58,426 bases of DNA from Psychrobacter sp. JCM 18901 (GTDB taxonomy: Bacteria; Pseudomonadota; Gammaproteobacteria; Pseudomonadales; Moraxellaceae), in assembly GCF_000586435.1 (NCBI RefSeq), contig NZ_BAWH01000021.1, positions 1 through 58,426 on the forward strand. The letters run 5' to 3'. Within the stretch, counting starts at the first letter, position 1; each line of letters opens with the position of its first letter. Of this stretch, positions 41,504-57,587 are shown piece after piece. Under the pieces are notes generated by a model. That model saw only the letters and a program-made list of their open reading frames with translations, was not told the DNA's origin and ran no database searches. The translations under genes were made by a program, and so were the position numbers.

Positions 41504-44140
41504 ATGGCCAAAACAAATGCTACCGCTCGTCTCATTCGCTTTTTGGTGGGACTCTTTATCGCTTGCCTAGCATTGGCAGTTATTCTAGCACTTGCTGTAC
41601 CTATTGGTTTTTATGGGATGGCCATGTATCTATCGCCAACCCTACCTAGTACGCAAGAAATTAAAACAGCCAAATTAGAAATGCCATTACAGATTTATAG
41701 TAGTGATGATAAATTAATCGGCCAATACGGCAATCGTTTATCATTACCAGTTAGTTTTGACGAGATTCCTGAAGATTTAACTCATGCTTTTTTAGCGGCC
41801 GAAGATGCTTCTTTCTTTCAGCATAGCGGAATCAGTATTAAAGGTCTTGGTCGCGCTGTCACCGAAGCAGTCACTGATGACGATGGTCAAACCGGTGGCT
41901 CTACCATTACGATGCAGGTCGCTAAAAACTATTTCTTAAGTCCAGAACGTACTTTAAACCGCAAACTCACAGAGTTGTTTTTGGCGCGGAAAATCGAAGA
42001 CGAGCTGAGTAAAAATGATATTTTGACGCTATATGTCAATAAAATCTATCTGGGCGAAGGTGCCTACGGCATTCGTGCTGCGGCCAAAAAAATACTATAG
42101 TAAGTCATTAGACAATTTAACCATTGCTGAAATGGCCATGTTAGCCGGCCTACCAAAAGCCCCTTCTAAGTATAATCCTGTTGCCAATCCTAGCCGTGCA
42201 TTGACTCGTCGTAACTGGATCGTTGGACGCATGCATGAGCTTGGCTATATTACCAAAGCTCAGTATGATGAAGCGGTCAACTCTCCTATAGGTATCAACC
42301 TATATAAAGAAAAGCTCGAAGTAAATATGCCTTATTTGGCAGAAATGACGCGCGCTTCTTTAGTCGAACGTTATGGCGATCAAGTCATGCACGGTGGGTG
42401 GCGCGTACGTCTCACAGTAGATAGCAAAGCACAAACAGATGCAGAAGCAGCAGTAGTAACAGGATTGATTGCTACGAGCATCGCCATGGTTGGCGCGGGG
42501 CTGAAGCAAATGATGAGCCTCTCGAGAACTTTCAACGCTACAGCAATATGTCTCCTGCCAAAGTGACTAAAGTCAATTCTCGTAGTTTTGACGCAGTCCT
42601 ACAATCTGGTGAAGAAGTGACCGTTAATTGGTCTGGTATGAAATGGGCACGTAAATATATTTCTGCTGACCGTATTGGTTATTATCCTAGTAATGCCAGT
42701 CAAGTTGTTAAGAAAAACGATATCGTTCGTGTGATACCTACTTCGAATGGCAACTGGCAACTAGGTCAAATACCTAAAATCCAAGGTAGCTTGGTCTCGT
42801 TGAATCCAGAGACTGGTGCTGTCAATGCATTGGTTGGTGGCTTTGATTTTAACCACAGTAAGTTCAACCGCGCTCTACAAGGCTGGCGTCAACCTGGCTC
42901 AACCATTAAACCGCTTGTTTATACCGCTGCTTTAGAAAAAGGTTATCGTCCAGATACCATAGTGTCTGACCGAGCTATTCAAGTAGGTGACTGGAAACCG
43001 AAAAACTCTGATGAACGTTTCTTAGGTGATATCACTTTACGTCGTGGTTTATATTTGTCTCGTAACCTTGTATCTATTCGCTTGTTACAAGCGATCGGTA
43101 TCTCAAGTACGCGCAACCTATTAGATGAATTCGGTCTTGATAAAGAAAAGCTACCAACAACCTTGTCATTAGCACTTGGAGCAGGACAAGCCACACCGTT
43201 ACAAATGGCCACGGCTTACTCAACTTTCGCGAATGGTGGTCATCGTGTCCAACCTTACTTTATTGAACAAATTTACAATTATAAGAACGAGCTGTTGTTT
43301 CAGGCAAATCCACGTCAAGCATGTGCACTATGCTTTAACGAAAAACTTGAAAAGGTTAATAGCAGCTTAGTTGAAGAGTATGAGAAGTCAATTGAAGCGC
43401 TTGATGATAGCAGTAATGAAATAACTCCCGATAATTCATCATCAGAAAGCAATGATGGTAACGAAACAACAGATAAAGAGCTTGATTTAACGGTATACAA
43501 CGCAGGTCCACAATCAGACCGCCTAAAAGCGCCAGCCGTACAATATGTAAGGGCCAAACAAGCACCGCGCATACTGCAACCTAGAGTCGCTTTTGAGATG
43601 GCCGATATACTACGCGATGTAGTCCAACGCGGTACAGCGGTAAGAGCAAAGGCATTAGGACGCAATGATATCGGTGGCAAAACTGGTACCACCAATCAGG
43701 CAAAGGATGCATGGTTTGCAGGGTTCCACCCTACCAATGCAACAGTAGTATGGATGGGATTCGATCAACCATCTACTATGGGACGCCGTGAATACGGTGG
43801 TGTAGCAGCGCTGCCAGTATGGATGGACTTTATGAAAGCACAGCTGAAAGACACGCCAAGCCAATGGGTATCTATCAATAACCGCTCAAAATCCAGAAAA
43901 CAACAACAAAGCATCATAGAGATGACTGATGATGGCATCCTAGTTGATGATGACGCCAAGAAATCAGCCAAGCCAGTCAAGACTCAAACCCAGCAGCGTA
44001 AGCCTTCGGTTCCAGAGCCTACTGAGGAGACGAGCACTCCACCATCAACGAAACCAAGTAGCAATCGTAGTGATGACAGCGTACCGGAAAATCCATTAAC
44101 GGTGACACCCGTTGAAAGTATGCCACCGATGCCAGAGTAA
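41504..44140 (+). CDS. mrcA: Penicillin-binding protein 1A (two frameshifts)
   Basis: This is a bifunctional peptidoglycan synthase (PonA/MrcA). The reconstructed protein is about 878 aa. After one TM helix (residues about 10-40), the GT51 transglycosylase shows AFLAAEDASFFQHSGI (catalytic Glu), GGSTITMQVAKNYFLS and RKLTELFLARKIE. The transpeptidase has GSTIKPLVYTAALEKGY (Ser-x-x-Lys), SRNLVSIR and GKTGTTNQAKDAWF. Between SRN and KTG is a Ser/Asp/Glu/Asn-rich insert (about residues 620-660). A Pro/Ser/Thr-rich tail ends the protein. Frame breaks are A7 42086-42092 (6 restores AAKKYYSKSLD) and one missing T near 42473 (LIAYEHRHGWRG). Divergent from pilM. Confidence 0.95.
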
Positions 44141-44167
44141 CAAACAAGACTATTTTTAGTTAATAAG

Positions 44168-44207
44168 AAAAAGGCTTATTCAGCAATGACTGAATAAGCC
44201 TTTTTTT
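44168..44207 (+). terminator. Strong terminator after ponA/mrcA
   Basis: AAAAAGGCTTATTCAG (44168-44183) pairs perfectly with CTGAATAAGCCTTTTT (44190-44205) around a 6-nt loop, with T7 on the + strand. Confidence 0.92.
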
Positions 44208-44301
44208 ATGCGCTGTAGACTATGGCCTACCCTACTTAATCATACTTTAAAATGGTTCAATAAATAGCGGTCAAAGAATAAATTTGCTAGTTTACTTCCT
44301 A

Positions 44302-44826
44302 TTAGAATTCAACCATACCTGCACGCAGTTGTTCAATCAGCTCCAAAAGCTGATTACGCCATTCCCGTATCGTTGTTTCATCAGGTAGCCATTGGTTAGA
44401 TAAAGTGACAACATTGACAATCAAGTCTGGCGACGCTGAATGACTGCTTGGCGCTTCATCGACGATAGTATCTGGCGGTACTGCATACAGACAACGCTGA
44501 TAAGCACGTTCTATATTGGCGATAAAACCTTGCTGCTGTAATTGCTGCAAACGCTGAATCTCAGGAGATACTTGGGTACGCTCGCTCAGTGCTTGCTCAA
44601 TATCGAGCAAAGTTGGCGCCGTCATATTTAGGCTATAGAAATGACCGAGCTCCTGAATAAATGCCAATAAAGCACCATGCAAGTGAAAAATAGCAGTCTC
44701 ACAGTGTGCTTGGTATAACTGCTTATCATTGGTACTTCCTGCAGATTGGCAAGATAAACGACAGAAATATAACTTTTGATTGGTTCGATCTGCTTGATAT
44801 TTGGCGACGCGAGTTTTACCTGCCAT
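44302..44826 (-). CDS. Conserved hypothetical cytosolic protein downstream of rpoC
   Basis: This intact 174-aa protein has no signal or membrane segment. It starts MAGKTRVAKYQADRTNQKLY and contains a long helical middle (SPEIQRLQQLQQQGFIANIE, Gln-rich) and a C-terminal helix with EWRNQLLELIEQLR. Several Cys lie in the first third (FCRLSCQSAG). It may belong to a gammaproteobacterial DUF family of small helical proteins, but I cannot name it with confidence. It is separated from rpoC by a strong terminator and convergent with ponA, so it is an independent unit. Confidence 0.65.
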   Translation of the reverse strand: MAGKTRVAKYQADRTNQKLYFCRLSCQSAGSTNDKQLYQAHCETAIFHLHGALLAFIQELGHFYSLNMTAPTLLDIEQALSERTQVSPEIQRLQQLQQQGFIANIERAYQRCLYAVPPDTIVDEAPSSHSASPDLIVNVVTLSNQWLPDETTIREWRNQLLELIEQLRAGMVEF

Positions 44827-44927
44827 TTGCTAATTATCCTTCTATAAGTAGTGAATTAGAGCCTATTTCCAGTGTACTATTTTTTTAGATAATAGCACCA
44901 TGCCTTTCTCAGTTTTTTTATACGCAC

Positions 44928-44958
44928 AAAAAAGCCAGCAACTTAGGCTGGCTTTTTT
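44928..44958 (-). terminator. Terminator of the rpoBC operon
   Basis: AAAAAAGCCAGC (44928-44939) pairs perfectly with GCTGGCTTTTTT (44947-44958) around a 7-nt loop. It lies 36 nt after the rpoC stop and is symmetrical. Confidence 0.92.
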
Positions 44959-44993
44959 ATCAAATTAAGAATGAATCAAAATACTTAATGCGA

Positions 44994-49222
<4,229 letters not shown>

Positions 49223-49361
49223 TTATCTTTATAATCATCTGACAGCGTACCATTGACGCAGATAAGATGAATGAAGGCAATGAATAGGGTTGAGACAAAT
49301 CACTAAAAGCAGCAGCAATAAAGCAGACTGCCTTTAGTGGACAACTAAGTTAAACAACGGG

Positions 49362-52300
49362 CTAGTTGCTTTGTTTTAACTCAATATTAATACCCAGTGA
49401 TTTGATTTCTTTGGTCAGTACGTTAAACGACTCAGGCATGCCTGGATCCATATACTGCTCACCATCAACGATGTTTTTGTACATACGAGTACGGCCTTCA
49501 ACGTCATCCGACTTCACCGTTAGCATTTCTTGCAACGTGTAAGTCGCGCCGTATGCTTCTAGTGCCCACACTTCCATCTCACCGAAGCGCTGACCACCAA
49601 ACTGAGCTTTACCACCCAATGGCTGCTGCGTTACTAGAGAATAAGAACCTGTTGAACGCGCATGCATTTTGTCATCAACCAAATGGTTAAGCTTGAGCAT
49701 GTACATATAGCCGACGGTTACTTTACGGTCAAACTTCTGACCTGTACGACCATCATATAACGTCTGCTGACCATCGCGATCCATACCAGCAAGCTCGAGC
49801 AAGTCTTTAACTTGGCTTTCTCTTGCGCCGTCAAATACTGCTGTGCCCATCGGTACACCGCCACGTAAGTTGTCTGCTAGCGCCATGATGTCGTCATCAC
49901 TCAAACTATCAAGATCAACTTGCTCACCGCCTACTTGGTTATAGATTTTGTCCAAGAAGTCACGTAGCTCTTTGATTGCTGCTTGAGATTTGAGCATACC
50001 GTCAATCTTCTCGCCCAACCCTTTCGCTGCCATACCCAAATGCGTCTCTAGAACCTGACCGATGTTCATACGAGATGGTACACCAAGTGGGTTCAATACG
50101 ATGTCAACGGTATTACCATTTTCATCATAAGGCATGTCTTCAACTGGCATGATGCGCGATACAACACCTTTGTTACCATGACGACCAGCCATCTTATCAC
50201 CAGGCTGAATACGACGCTTAACCGCTAGATATACTTTAACGATTTTTTGTACGCCATGTTGCAAGTCATCACCAGCAGTCAATTTGCGTTTTTTCTCAGC
50301 AAACTTCACATCGATGTCTTTTTGCTTATCAACCAAGTAATCAGCGATTTGCGTTAGACGCTCAGAGATTTCTTCTTCTACTGGTTGGATATCAAGCAAT
50401 GTCTCAAGGCTCATATCTTTCATATCAGCCAAGGCCATAACCGTACCAGCTTTTAGACCAGCACCGCCGCTGACTTTTTGGCCATCTAATAGATTACCAA
50501 TACGACCACGTGCTGCTTCTTCAAAGATACGTAGCTCTTCTTTCAAATCTTTGCGATAGCTATCAAGCTGCGATTTTTCAATCGCTCTTGCGCGTGCGTC
50601 TTTTTCAACGCCATCACGGGTGAAGACCTGTACATCAATAACCGTACCTTTACTTGAAGTTGGTACGCGTAGTGAAGTGTCTTTCACGTCAGCCGCTTTT
50701 TCGCCAAAGATAGCCCGTAGTAGTTTCTCTTCTGGCGTTAGTTGCGTTTCACCTTTTGGCGTCACTTTACCAACCAAGATATCACCAGCGTCAACTTCAG
50801 CACCGATATAGACGATACCTGCTTCATCAAGACTTGATAATGCTGCTTCACCAACGTTTGGAATATCAGCAGTGATCTCTTCTGTACCTAGCTTGGTATC
50901 ACGAGCCACACAAGTCAATTCTTGGATATGAATAGTAGTGAAACGATCTTCTTTAACTACTTTCTCAGATAACAAGATTGAATCTTCGAAGTTGTAACCA
51001 TTCCACGGCATAAATGCGATGCGGATGTTCTGGCCTAGTGCTAGCTCACCAAGATCCGTTGATGGACCATCAGCCAAGATATCACCCAAAGCAATCTCGT
51101 CACCTTGGTTAACGATGATACGTTGGTTGATACAAGTGTTTTGGTTAGAGCGCGTGTATTTGATCAAGTTATAGATATCGATACCCGCTTCACCAGCAGT
51201 CATCTCGTCTTCGTTGACACGAACAACGATACGTGATGCATCAACATCTTCAATCACACCGCCACGCTTAGCGATAACACAAACACCAGAGTCACGAGCA
51301 ACGTGACGCTCCATACCAGTACCTACTAACGGCTTATCAGCACGTAGCGTAGGAACAGCCTGACGCTGCATGTTCGAGCCCATCAAGGCACGGTTAGCAT
51401 CATCATGCTCTAGGAATGGAATCAGACCTGCTGCAACCGATACTACCTGACTTGGCGATACATCCATATGCGTCACTTTTTCTGGCGGCATACGAACAAA
51501 TTCACCATAGCTACGGACACTGACCATCTCGTCAGATAACGCGCCATCTTCAGTCATCGGAGAATCAGCCTGTGCAATAACAGTACCTACTTCTTCGATT
51601 GCTGATAGATATTCAATCACGTCAGTCACTTTACCATCAACCACACGGCGATATGGCGTTTCTAAGAAGCCAAAGCTGTTGGTTTTAGCAAATGTTGCTA
51701 GTGAGTTGATCAGACCAATGTTTGGACCTTCAGGAGTCTCAATTGGGCATACACGGCCATAATGGGTATCATGTACGTCACGTACTTCAAAGCCTGCACG
51801 TTCACGAGTTAGACCACCAGGTCCTAACGCTGATACACGGCGCTTATGAGTAACTTCAGACAACGGGTTGTTCTGATCCATAAACTGTGACAACTGGCTT
51901 GAACCAAAGAATTCTTTAACCGCAGCCGCTACTGGCTTAGAGTTAATCAAATCTTGTGGTGACAGGTTGTCTGATTCTGCTGAGCTTAAACGCTCTTTTA
52001 CAGCACGCTCAACACGTACTAGACCAACACGGAATTGGTTTTCTGCCATCTCGCCTACTGAACGAATACGGCGGTTACCAAGATGGTCAATATCATCGAC
52101 ATCACCGCGACCATTACGAATCTCGATAAGCTCTTTTAGAACGTTAACGATATCATCGTTAGTCAATACGCTGCGTTCGCGCTGGATATCAGGATCATCA
52201 GTGTTGTCAAATTCTAAACCAAGACGGCGGTTGAACTTCATACGACCGACGTTTGATAAGTCATAACGATCTGCGTTGAAGAACATGCTCTCAAACAGTT

Positions 52301-53481
52301 TCTCAGCAGTTTCGACCGTTGGTGGCTCACCTGGACGCATTACTTTATAGATTTCGATCAATGCTTCTTCACGGCTTGATGTACTATCAGCACGTAGCGT
52401 ATCGGCAATATAACTACCTTGGTCGATATCGTTCGTGAATAGAATGCTGAATTCTTTGATAGATTCACTGGCTTCAAACGCGCTCAATTTAACCAATAAT
52501 TCATGGTCAATTGGCGTGTTTGCTTTAGCGATGATTTCGTCATTAACGACGATGTCTTCCGCTAAGATACGCTCATATAAATATTCATCAGGTACAGCAA
52601 TCTTCGTCATACCTGCTTCTTCAAGCTGACGGATACGGCGTGCGTTAATGCGTTTGCCCTGCTCTACGATAACGTCACCTTCAGGTGATACGATATCGAA
52701 CTGAGCCATTTCGCCACGTAGACGATCGGCAACTAAATCAATTTCAAACTGCTCTTCGCCTTTATAAACAGCAACTTTATCAAAGAATAAATCTAAGATT
52801 TCAGAAGTTGTTAGACCAAGTGCGCGTAGAATGATTGACGCAAGTAGTTTACGGCGACGGTCAATACGAGCAAATACTAAATCTTTTGCATCAAATTCAA
52901 AGTCTAACCATGAACCACGGTAAGGGATGATACGTGCGTTATAAAGCACTTTACCACTTGAGTGCGACTTACCTTTATCATGATCAAAGAACACACCAGG
53001 TGAACGATGTAGCTGAGATACGATAACACGCTCAGTACCATTGATAATGAAAGTACCGTTAGCCGTCATCAAAGGCATCTCGCCCATGTAAACGCTTTGC
53101 TCACGGATATCTTTGATCGCAGCTTTGCTATCTTTGTCTTTGCTGTCTTTGTCTTTGATGATCAAACGGATTTTGACACGCATTGGCGCAGCAAACGTTG
53201 AACCACGTAAGATACACTCACGCTCATCAAATTCAGGCGTGCCTAAATAGTACTCAACAAATTGTAGCTCTGCGTTACCAGAGTGACTCTCAATTGGGAA
53301 AATAGAGGAATACGCAGCTTGCAAACCAGTATTCTCACGAGCTTTCGGCTTTTTGTGCTCTTGCAAAAATTGCTCATAAGAATCTACTTGAATAGACAGT
53401 AAATAGGGAATGTCCATTACAGTGGGCAATTCAGCAAAACTTTTGCGAATACGCTTTTTTTTCAGTATAAGAATATGCCAT
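49362..53481 (-). CDS. rpoB: RNA polymerase beta subunit RpoB (one frameshift at the N-terminus)
   Basis: RpoB is the beta subunit of RNA polymerase. The reconstructed length is about 1372 aa. T8 at 53455-53462 breaks the frame after MAYSYTEKK; 7 T restores [20 protein letters not shown] and puts the start at 53481, with AAGGA 6 nt upstream. The rifampicin region reads [20 protein letters not shown] then [10 protein letters not shown], with wild-type Asp, His and Ser. The C-terminal clamp [20 protein letters not shown] is intact. Around residues 110-122 a short duplicated KDKDS pair ([11 protein letters not shown]) occupies a variable loop before [13 protein letters not shown] 763-nt leader with a terminator separates it from rplL. 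Confidence 0.97.
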
Positions 53482-54244
53482 CGAGAGTCCTTACAGTAAA
53501 CGTGGAAACAAATTAAAAGCGTGGCCAGTATGCATAAATACGATGCAAACGTGGCGACGTAAACGATAATATAAAACGGGTCTTCGTGTTCAGTTCATGT
53601 CTTTTCTGTCAATTACTACTTTACTCTTCAGTGCTTACCTAGCACACTTCACTTAATCTCATCGTTGCTTGCTAAATTCATGGTAAGTGAATCAGTCTAT
53701 ATGACTGTTGCAACCAAAAAAATTCAATATTATATAATCTATAACACATTGCCTATCAGGCTTAATTTACAAATACATTGCTGGGAAATAATGTCTATTA
53801 AGATTGCATCCATACCACTTGCCATCTAGACTACTTATTACCGAACTATGTTCCCTACACATACAAGCTGTCTATGAGACTAAATATCGACAGTCATGCC
53901 ATACCAAGTAGGCAACTTATGATCAACAGCTTTTTTTAAGAATACCGCTTTTTTCAGGATTAATAATCGGGGTAACTATAACTTTAAGAATCAGTATAAA
54001 CTATAGTGTTGATAGGAAAGCATGCAGACACAAAAAAATGCCAAACATCTACAGACGTTTAGCTGATATTAACTGATTTTAAAAACTGGTATGTATACTT
54101 GCATGTATATCGTCTGTCCTTTTGATGGGTATCCACCGTGATGTTGCATACGTATGTTGGCAGACACAAAAGGTCAAGCTACGAATTATAATAAAAAGCT
54201 GGCAATGCAAGGCATTACCAGCTTTTTTTCGTACAGTGTTAAAC
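53482..54244 (-). promoter_or_regulatory. Long rplL-rpoB intergenic leader
   Basis: No gene is seen in these 763 bases between co-oriented rplL and rpoB. An intrinsic terminator stands at its rplL-proximal end (54193-54229). In E. coli the equivalent gap holds a partial attenuator and an RNase III site; the same attenuation role is likely here, or rpoBC has its own promoter in this gap. Confidence 0.5.
54193..54229 (-). terminator. Terminator/attenuator between rplL and rpoB
   Basis: On the minus strand AGCTGGTAATGC and GCATTGCCAGCT pair (12 bp, one U-G) around a 3-nt loop, followed by TTTTTATT. It is only 16 nt past the rplL stop. Confidence 0.85.
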
Positions 54245-54615
54245 TTATTTTAGTTCAACAGTTGCACCAGCTTCTTCAAGTTTCTTTTTCAACTCTTCAG
54301 CTTCAGCTTTAGATGCGCCTTCTTTGATTGGAGCTGGAGCGCTTTCAACCAAATCTTTCGCTTCTTTTAGGCCAAGACCAGTAGCTTCACGTACGGCTTT
54401 AATTACGCCAACTTCTTCTCGCCAAAGCTGGCAAGAACTACGTCAAACTCGTCTTTTTCTTCAGCAGCAGCAGCAGCAGGACCAGCAGCAGCAGGTGCAG
54501 CAGCAACAGCAGCTGTTACGCCGAATTTTTCTTCCATGTCGCTGATTAACTCAACGATATCCATTACTGACATTTCAGCGATTGCATTTAACACGTCATC
54601 TTTAGATAGTGCCAT
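54245..54615 (-). CDS. rplL: 50S ribosomal protein L7/L12 (one frameshift)
   Basis: L7/L12 forms the stalk that recruits translational GTPases. The reconstructed protein is about 123 aa: N-terminal dimerisation domain ([20 protein letters not shown]), an Ala/Pro-rich hinge, and a C-terminal domain with [20 protein letters not shown]. The frame breaks near 54419; one additional A gives [18 protein letters not shown] 54615 has GGAGAG upstream. It follows rplJ by about 130 nt. The gene must be functional in a living cell, so the break is likely a sequence error. Confidence 0.95.
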
Positions 54616-54746
54616 GAGACTCTCCGTTATCTGATAAAAATTAATTGATTCTAATATCGCCTTGATTGCTTGTCGACATTTCAAATAGGTGTGACAATAA
54701 AGTGCAACCAAAATTAGCGATGTTAAAGTTACGTTAAAACAAGCAA

Positions 54747-55275
54747 TTAAGCAGCTTCTTTTGCGTCTTTGATTGCCGCTACAGTGCGAACGAACTTGCC
54801 AGGAACAGCGTTCATAGTCTGGACAAGCTTGGTCACTGGTGCATTCATAGTAGCCATCAAGATAGAGATTGCTTCGTCGCGAGTTGGTAGCTTCGATACG
54901 CGCTCTAGCTCTTCTGGACCATAAACTTCACCACCGACTGATACTAATTTGGTCTCTAAAGCTTTGTTATCTTTGCTGAAGTCGAAAACGACTCGAGCAG
55001 CAGATCCCAAATCTTCCATAGAGAAAGCCAAAAGTAGTGGACCAGTCATACGGTCTGACATGCTCTCAAACTTAGTGCCTTCAAAAGCGCGTTTTGCTAG
55101 TGTATTTTTTTACCACTTTTAAAACGACACCTTTATCACGAGCTTGTTCGCGCAGCTTAGTAAGCTGTGCAACACCAATACCGTGATATTCGGCAGCTAC
55201 TGCTGAGTAAGCATTAGCAGCAACTTCAGACACTTCAGCCACAACTTGTTGTTTTTGTTCTAGCGTTAATGCCAT
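54747..55275 (-). CDS. rplJ: 50S ribosomal protein L10 (one frameshift)
   Basis: L10 anchors the L7/L12 stalk and autoregulates its own operon by binding the mRNA leader. The reconstructed protein is about 175 aa. N-terminal [19 protein letters not shown] and [20 protein letters not shown] bind rRNA; the C-terminal helix carries L7/L12. T7 at 55105-55111 breaks the frame at VVK; 6 T restores [20 protein letters not shown] strong AAAGGAG precedes ATG 55275. Confidence 0.95.
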
Positions 55276-55732
55276 AAGTTGACTCCTTTAATCTTATCAA
55301 TCGACTTATAATAAAAGTGCCAAAAACAAGGTTTTTATGCGCTCAAACTGTAAGCTAAGACTGACTTGATACGACACATTACCAGCGGATTCAATTAATA
55401 AAAAAAGCATCTACTGGTAACGACTGATTACGGCACCGTTATCAGAATGACGTTGAGTAATAGTTTGAAGATTATAAATAATCTTATCGCCCTATTCGCT
55501 CGTGTCTTAAACTGTGTGGGCCACCGTCTGCGTAGGACAACTAAGATTTTCATCTGTCGTCGATTAACAAAAGTGACTTATTATCATAAGCAACTATCCG
55601 AAGATCGCTAACTATGACTCTAAACTACTCTCTACCTACGGTCTTAGACAGCGTAGCAAATACTACGCTGACCTAATTCTTTAAAAACTGTTTGTATTTA
55701 TCACTCAAAATATTTGAAGATAAAAACTTTAA
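55276..55732 (-). promoter_or_regulatory. rplJL upstream leader, probable L10-binding region
   Basis: These 457 bases carry no gene. Near the centre of the rplJ leader, TTACCAG/CTGGTAA arms (about 55380-55423) and an adjacent GGTGCCGTAATCAG segment look like the folded L10 leader that L10-L7/L12 binds to repress translation. The part just after rplA has a CAGCGTAG/CTACGCTG hairpin (55649-55670). No covariance search was possible. Confidence 0.45.
55649..55670 (-). other. Perfect 8-bp hairpin between rplA and rplJ
   Basis: CAGCGTAG and CTACGCTG pair around a 6-nt loop about 60 nt past rplA. There is no T-tract, so it is more likely an RNA processing or stability element than an intrinsic terminator. 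Confidence 0.45.
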
Positions 55733-56434
55733 TTATTTAGCAGTACGATAAGGAACAGCGTCGATCGTTAGACCTGGACCCATCGTGCTAGACAAGGTAA
55801 TTTTCTTAATGAAAGTACCTTTAGAAGTAGCAGGCTTAGCACGCTTTAGATCAGAAAGAATCGCTTGCGCGTTTTGCTCGATTTGATCAGCAGTGAAACC
55901 AACTTGGCCGATAGTTGCATGGATGATACCAGCTTTATCAACACGGTACTGAGCCTGACCAGCTTTCGCATTAGTCACGGCTTCAGCAACGTTTGGCGTT
56001 ACTGTACCAACTTTAGGGTTAGGCATTAGACCACGTGGGCCTAGGATAGTACCTAACTGACCAACAACACGCATAGCATCTGGAGCTGCGATAACAACAT
56101 CAAAGTCCATGTTACCGGCTTTGATTTGCTCTGCTAGGTCTTCAAAACCAACGATGTCTGCACCAGCTTCTTTAGCGGCTTCAGCAGCAGCGCCTTGAGC
56201 GAATACAGCAACGCGTTTGGTTTTACCAGTACCCGCAGGTAGGTTGGTTGCACCACGAACTACTTGATCAGATTTACGTGGGTCAACGCCCAAGTTTACT
56301 GCGATATCGATAGACTCTTTGAATTTTAGCGCTGGCAAATCGTTTAGGATTTGAACCGCTTCTTCAATAGTGTACTGTTTTTCGTTATCAATACGGCTTT
56401 GAATTTCTTTTTGACGTTTGGTTAGCTTAGACAT
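55733..56434 (-). CDS. rplA: 50S ribosomal protein L1
   Basis: L1 binds 23S rRNA at the mobile L1 stalk and its own operon mRNA. The 233-aa protein is intact and of normal length. Motifs are [40 protein letters not shown] and [19 protein letters not shown]. Its start overlaps the rplK stop as TAATG, indicating translational coupling. Confidence 0.97.
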   Translation of the reverse strand: MSKLTKRQKEIQSRIDNEKQYTIEEAVQILNDLPALKFKESIDIAVNLGVDPRKSDQVVRGATNLPAGTGKTKRVAVFAQGAAAEAAKEAGADIVGFEDLAEQIKAGNMDFDVVIAAPDAMRVVGQLGTILGPRGLMPNPKVGTVTPNVAEAVTNAKAGQAQYRVDKAGIIHATIGQVGFTADQIEQNAQAILSDLKRAKPATSKGTFIKKITLSSTMGPGLTIDAVPYRTAK

Positions 56435-56865
56435 TATACACCCTCCACGGTAATACCCATTGAACGTGCAGTACCAGCGATGGTACGGACAGCAGCGTCA
56501 AGATCAGCTGCAGTTAAGTCTGCATTCTTAGTCTTAACGATGTCTTCTAGTTGTGCACGGTCAACTTTACCAACTTTAGCAGTGTTCGGTGTACCTGAAC
56601 CTTTAGCAATACCAGCAGCCTTACGTAGTAAGTATGCAGCTGGTGGTGACTTCATGATGAAGGTAAAAGATTTGTCGCTGTATACTGTAATCTCAGTTGG
56701 GATCGGTAGACCTGGCTCTTGGCCTGAGGTCGCAGCGTTAAATTCTTTACAGAACGCCATGATGTTCACGCCTTTTTGACCCAAAGCTGGACCAATAGGT
56801 GGTGAAGGATTTGCTTTGCCTGCAGGCACTTGCAGTTTGATGTAACCATCAATCTTCTTAGCCAT
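56434..56865 (-). CDS. rplK: 50S ribosomal protein L11
   Basis: L11 forms the GTPase-associated centre with 23S rRNA and is needed for RelA activation. The 143-aa protein is intact. Motifs are [36 protein letters not shown] and [18 protein letters not shown], with C-terminal [14 protein letters not shown]. The start is preceded by AGGAGAG. It lies about 90 nt after nusG. Confidence 0.97.
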   Translation of the reverse strand: MAKKIDGYIKLQVPAGKANPSPPIGPALGQKGVNIMAFCKEFNAATSGQEPGLPIPTEITVYSDKSFTFIMKSPPAAYLLRKAAGIAKGSGTPNTAKVGKVDRAQLEDIVKTKNADLTAADLDAAVRTIAGTARSMGITVEGV

Positions 56866-56956
56866 GATACTCTCCTAAATGGGTGATAGCGCCAAATCAA
56901 CGTGGTATACAACTAGTTGACTAACAGCTCCCCGGTTGATGAATTTTTTTGCTAAT

Positions 56957-57488
56957 TTAGTCTAGTTTTTCAACTTTACTAAATTCAAGCTCAACCTGTG
57001 TAGGTCGATTAAATACGTTTACCGTTAGATGCAGTTTAGACTTCTCATAATCCACTTTTTCTACCAACCCTTTAAAGTCAGTAAATGGACCATCGATAAC
57101 CAACAACTCTTCGCCTGGCTCAAATAGAGTCTTAGGACGTGGGTCAGTTTCAGTCTGGTTCAAACGGTTTAAAATGCGATCAGCTTCTACTTGCGTAATC
57201 GGTGCAGGCATCTCAGGCGTACCACCGATGAAGCCCATAATACGAGGACAGTCTTTTACGATGTGCCAAGTATTATCGTTCATCTCCATTTGGATCAATA
57301 CATATCCAGGAAAGAACTTGCGCTCACTCTTACGTTTTTTTGCCGTCTTTCATTTCGACGACTTCTTCAGTAGGAACCAATACATCACCGAATGACTCAG
57401 CGAAGTCACTACGATTAATACGATCAGTTAATGAACGTTGTACTTGTTTTTCATATCCTGAAAACGCTTGGACAATATACCAACGCAT
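56957..57488 (-). CDS. nusG: Transcription termination/antitermination factor NusG (one frameshift)
   Basis: NusG binds the RNA polymerase clamp and couples transcription to Rho or ribosomes. The reconstructed protein is about 176 aa. The NGN domain begins [20 protein letters not shown] and includes [14 protein letters not shown]; the KOW domain contains [21 protein letters not shown]7 at 57335-57341 breaks the frame; 6 T gives [18 protein letters not shown]. The start 57488 matches the conserved N-terminus. It follows secE by about 100 nt. Confidence 0.96.
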
Positions 57489-57587
57489 ATCACGCTCCTG
57501 ATCATTATAAATAAGTTGTTATGAGTAAATGTCTCGCTAATAGTCACTAATACGTGCTATTAACCGATAAAGATACCAACGAACCAA

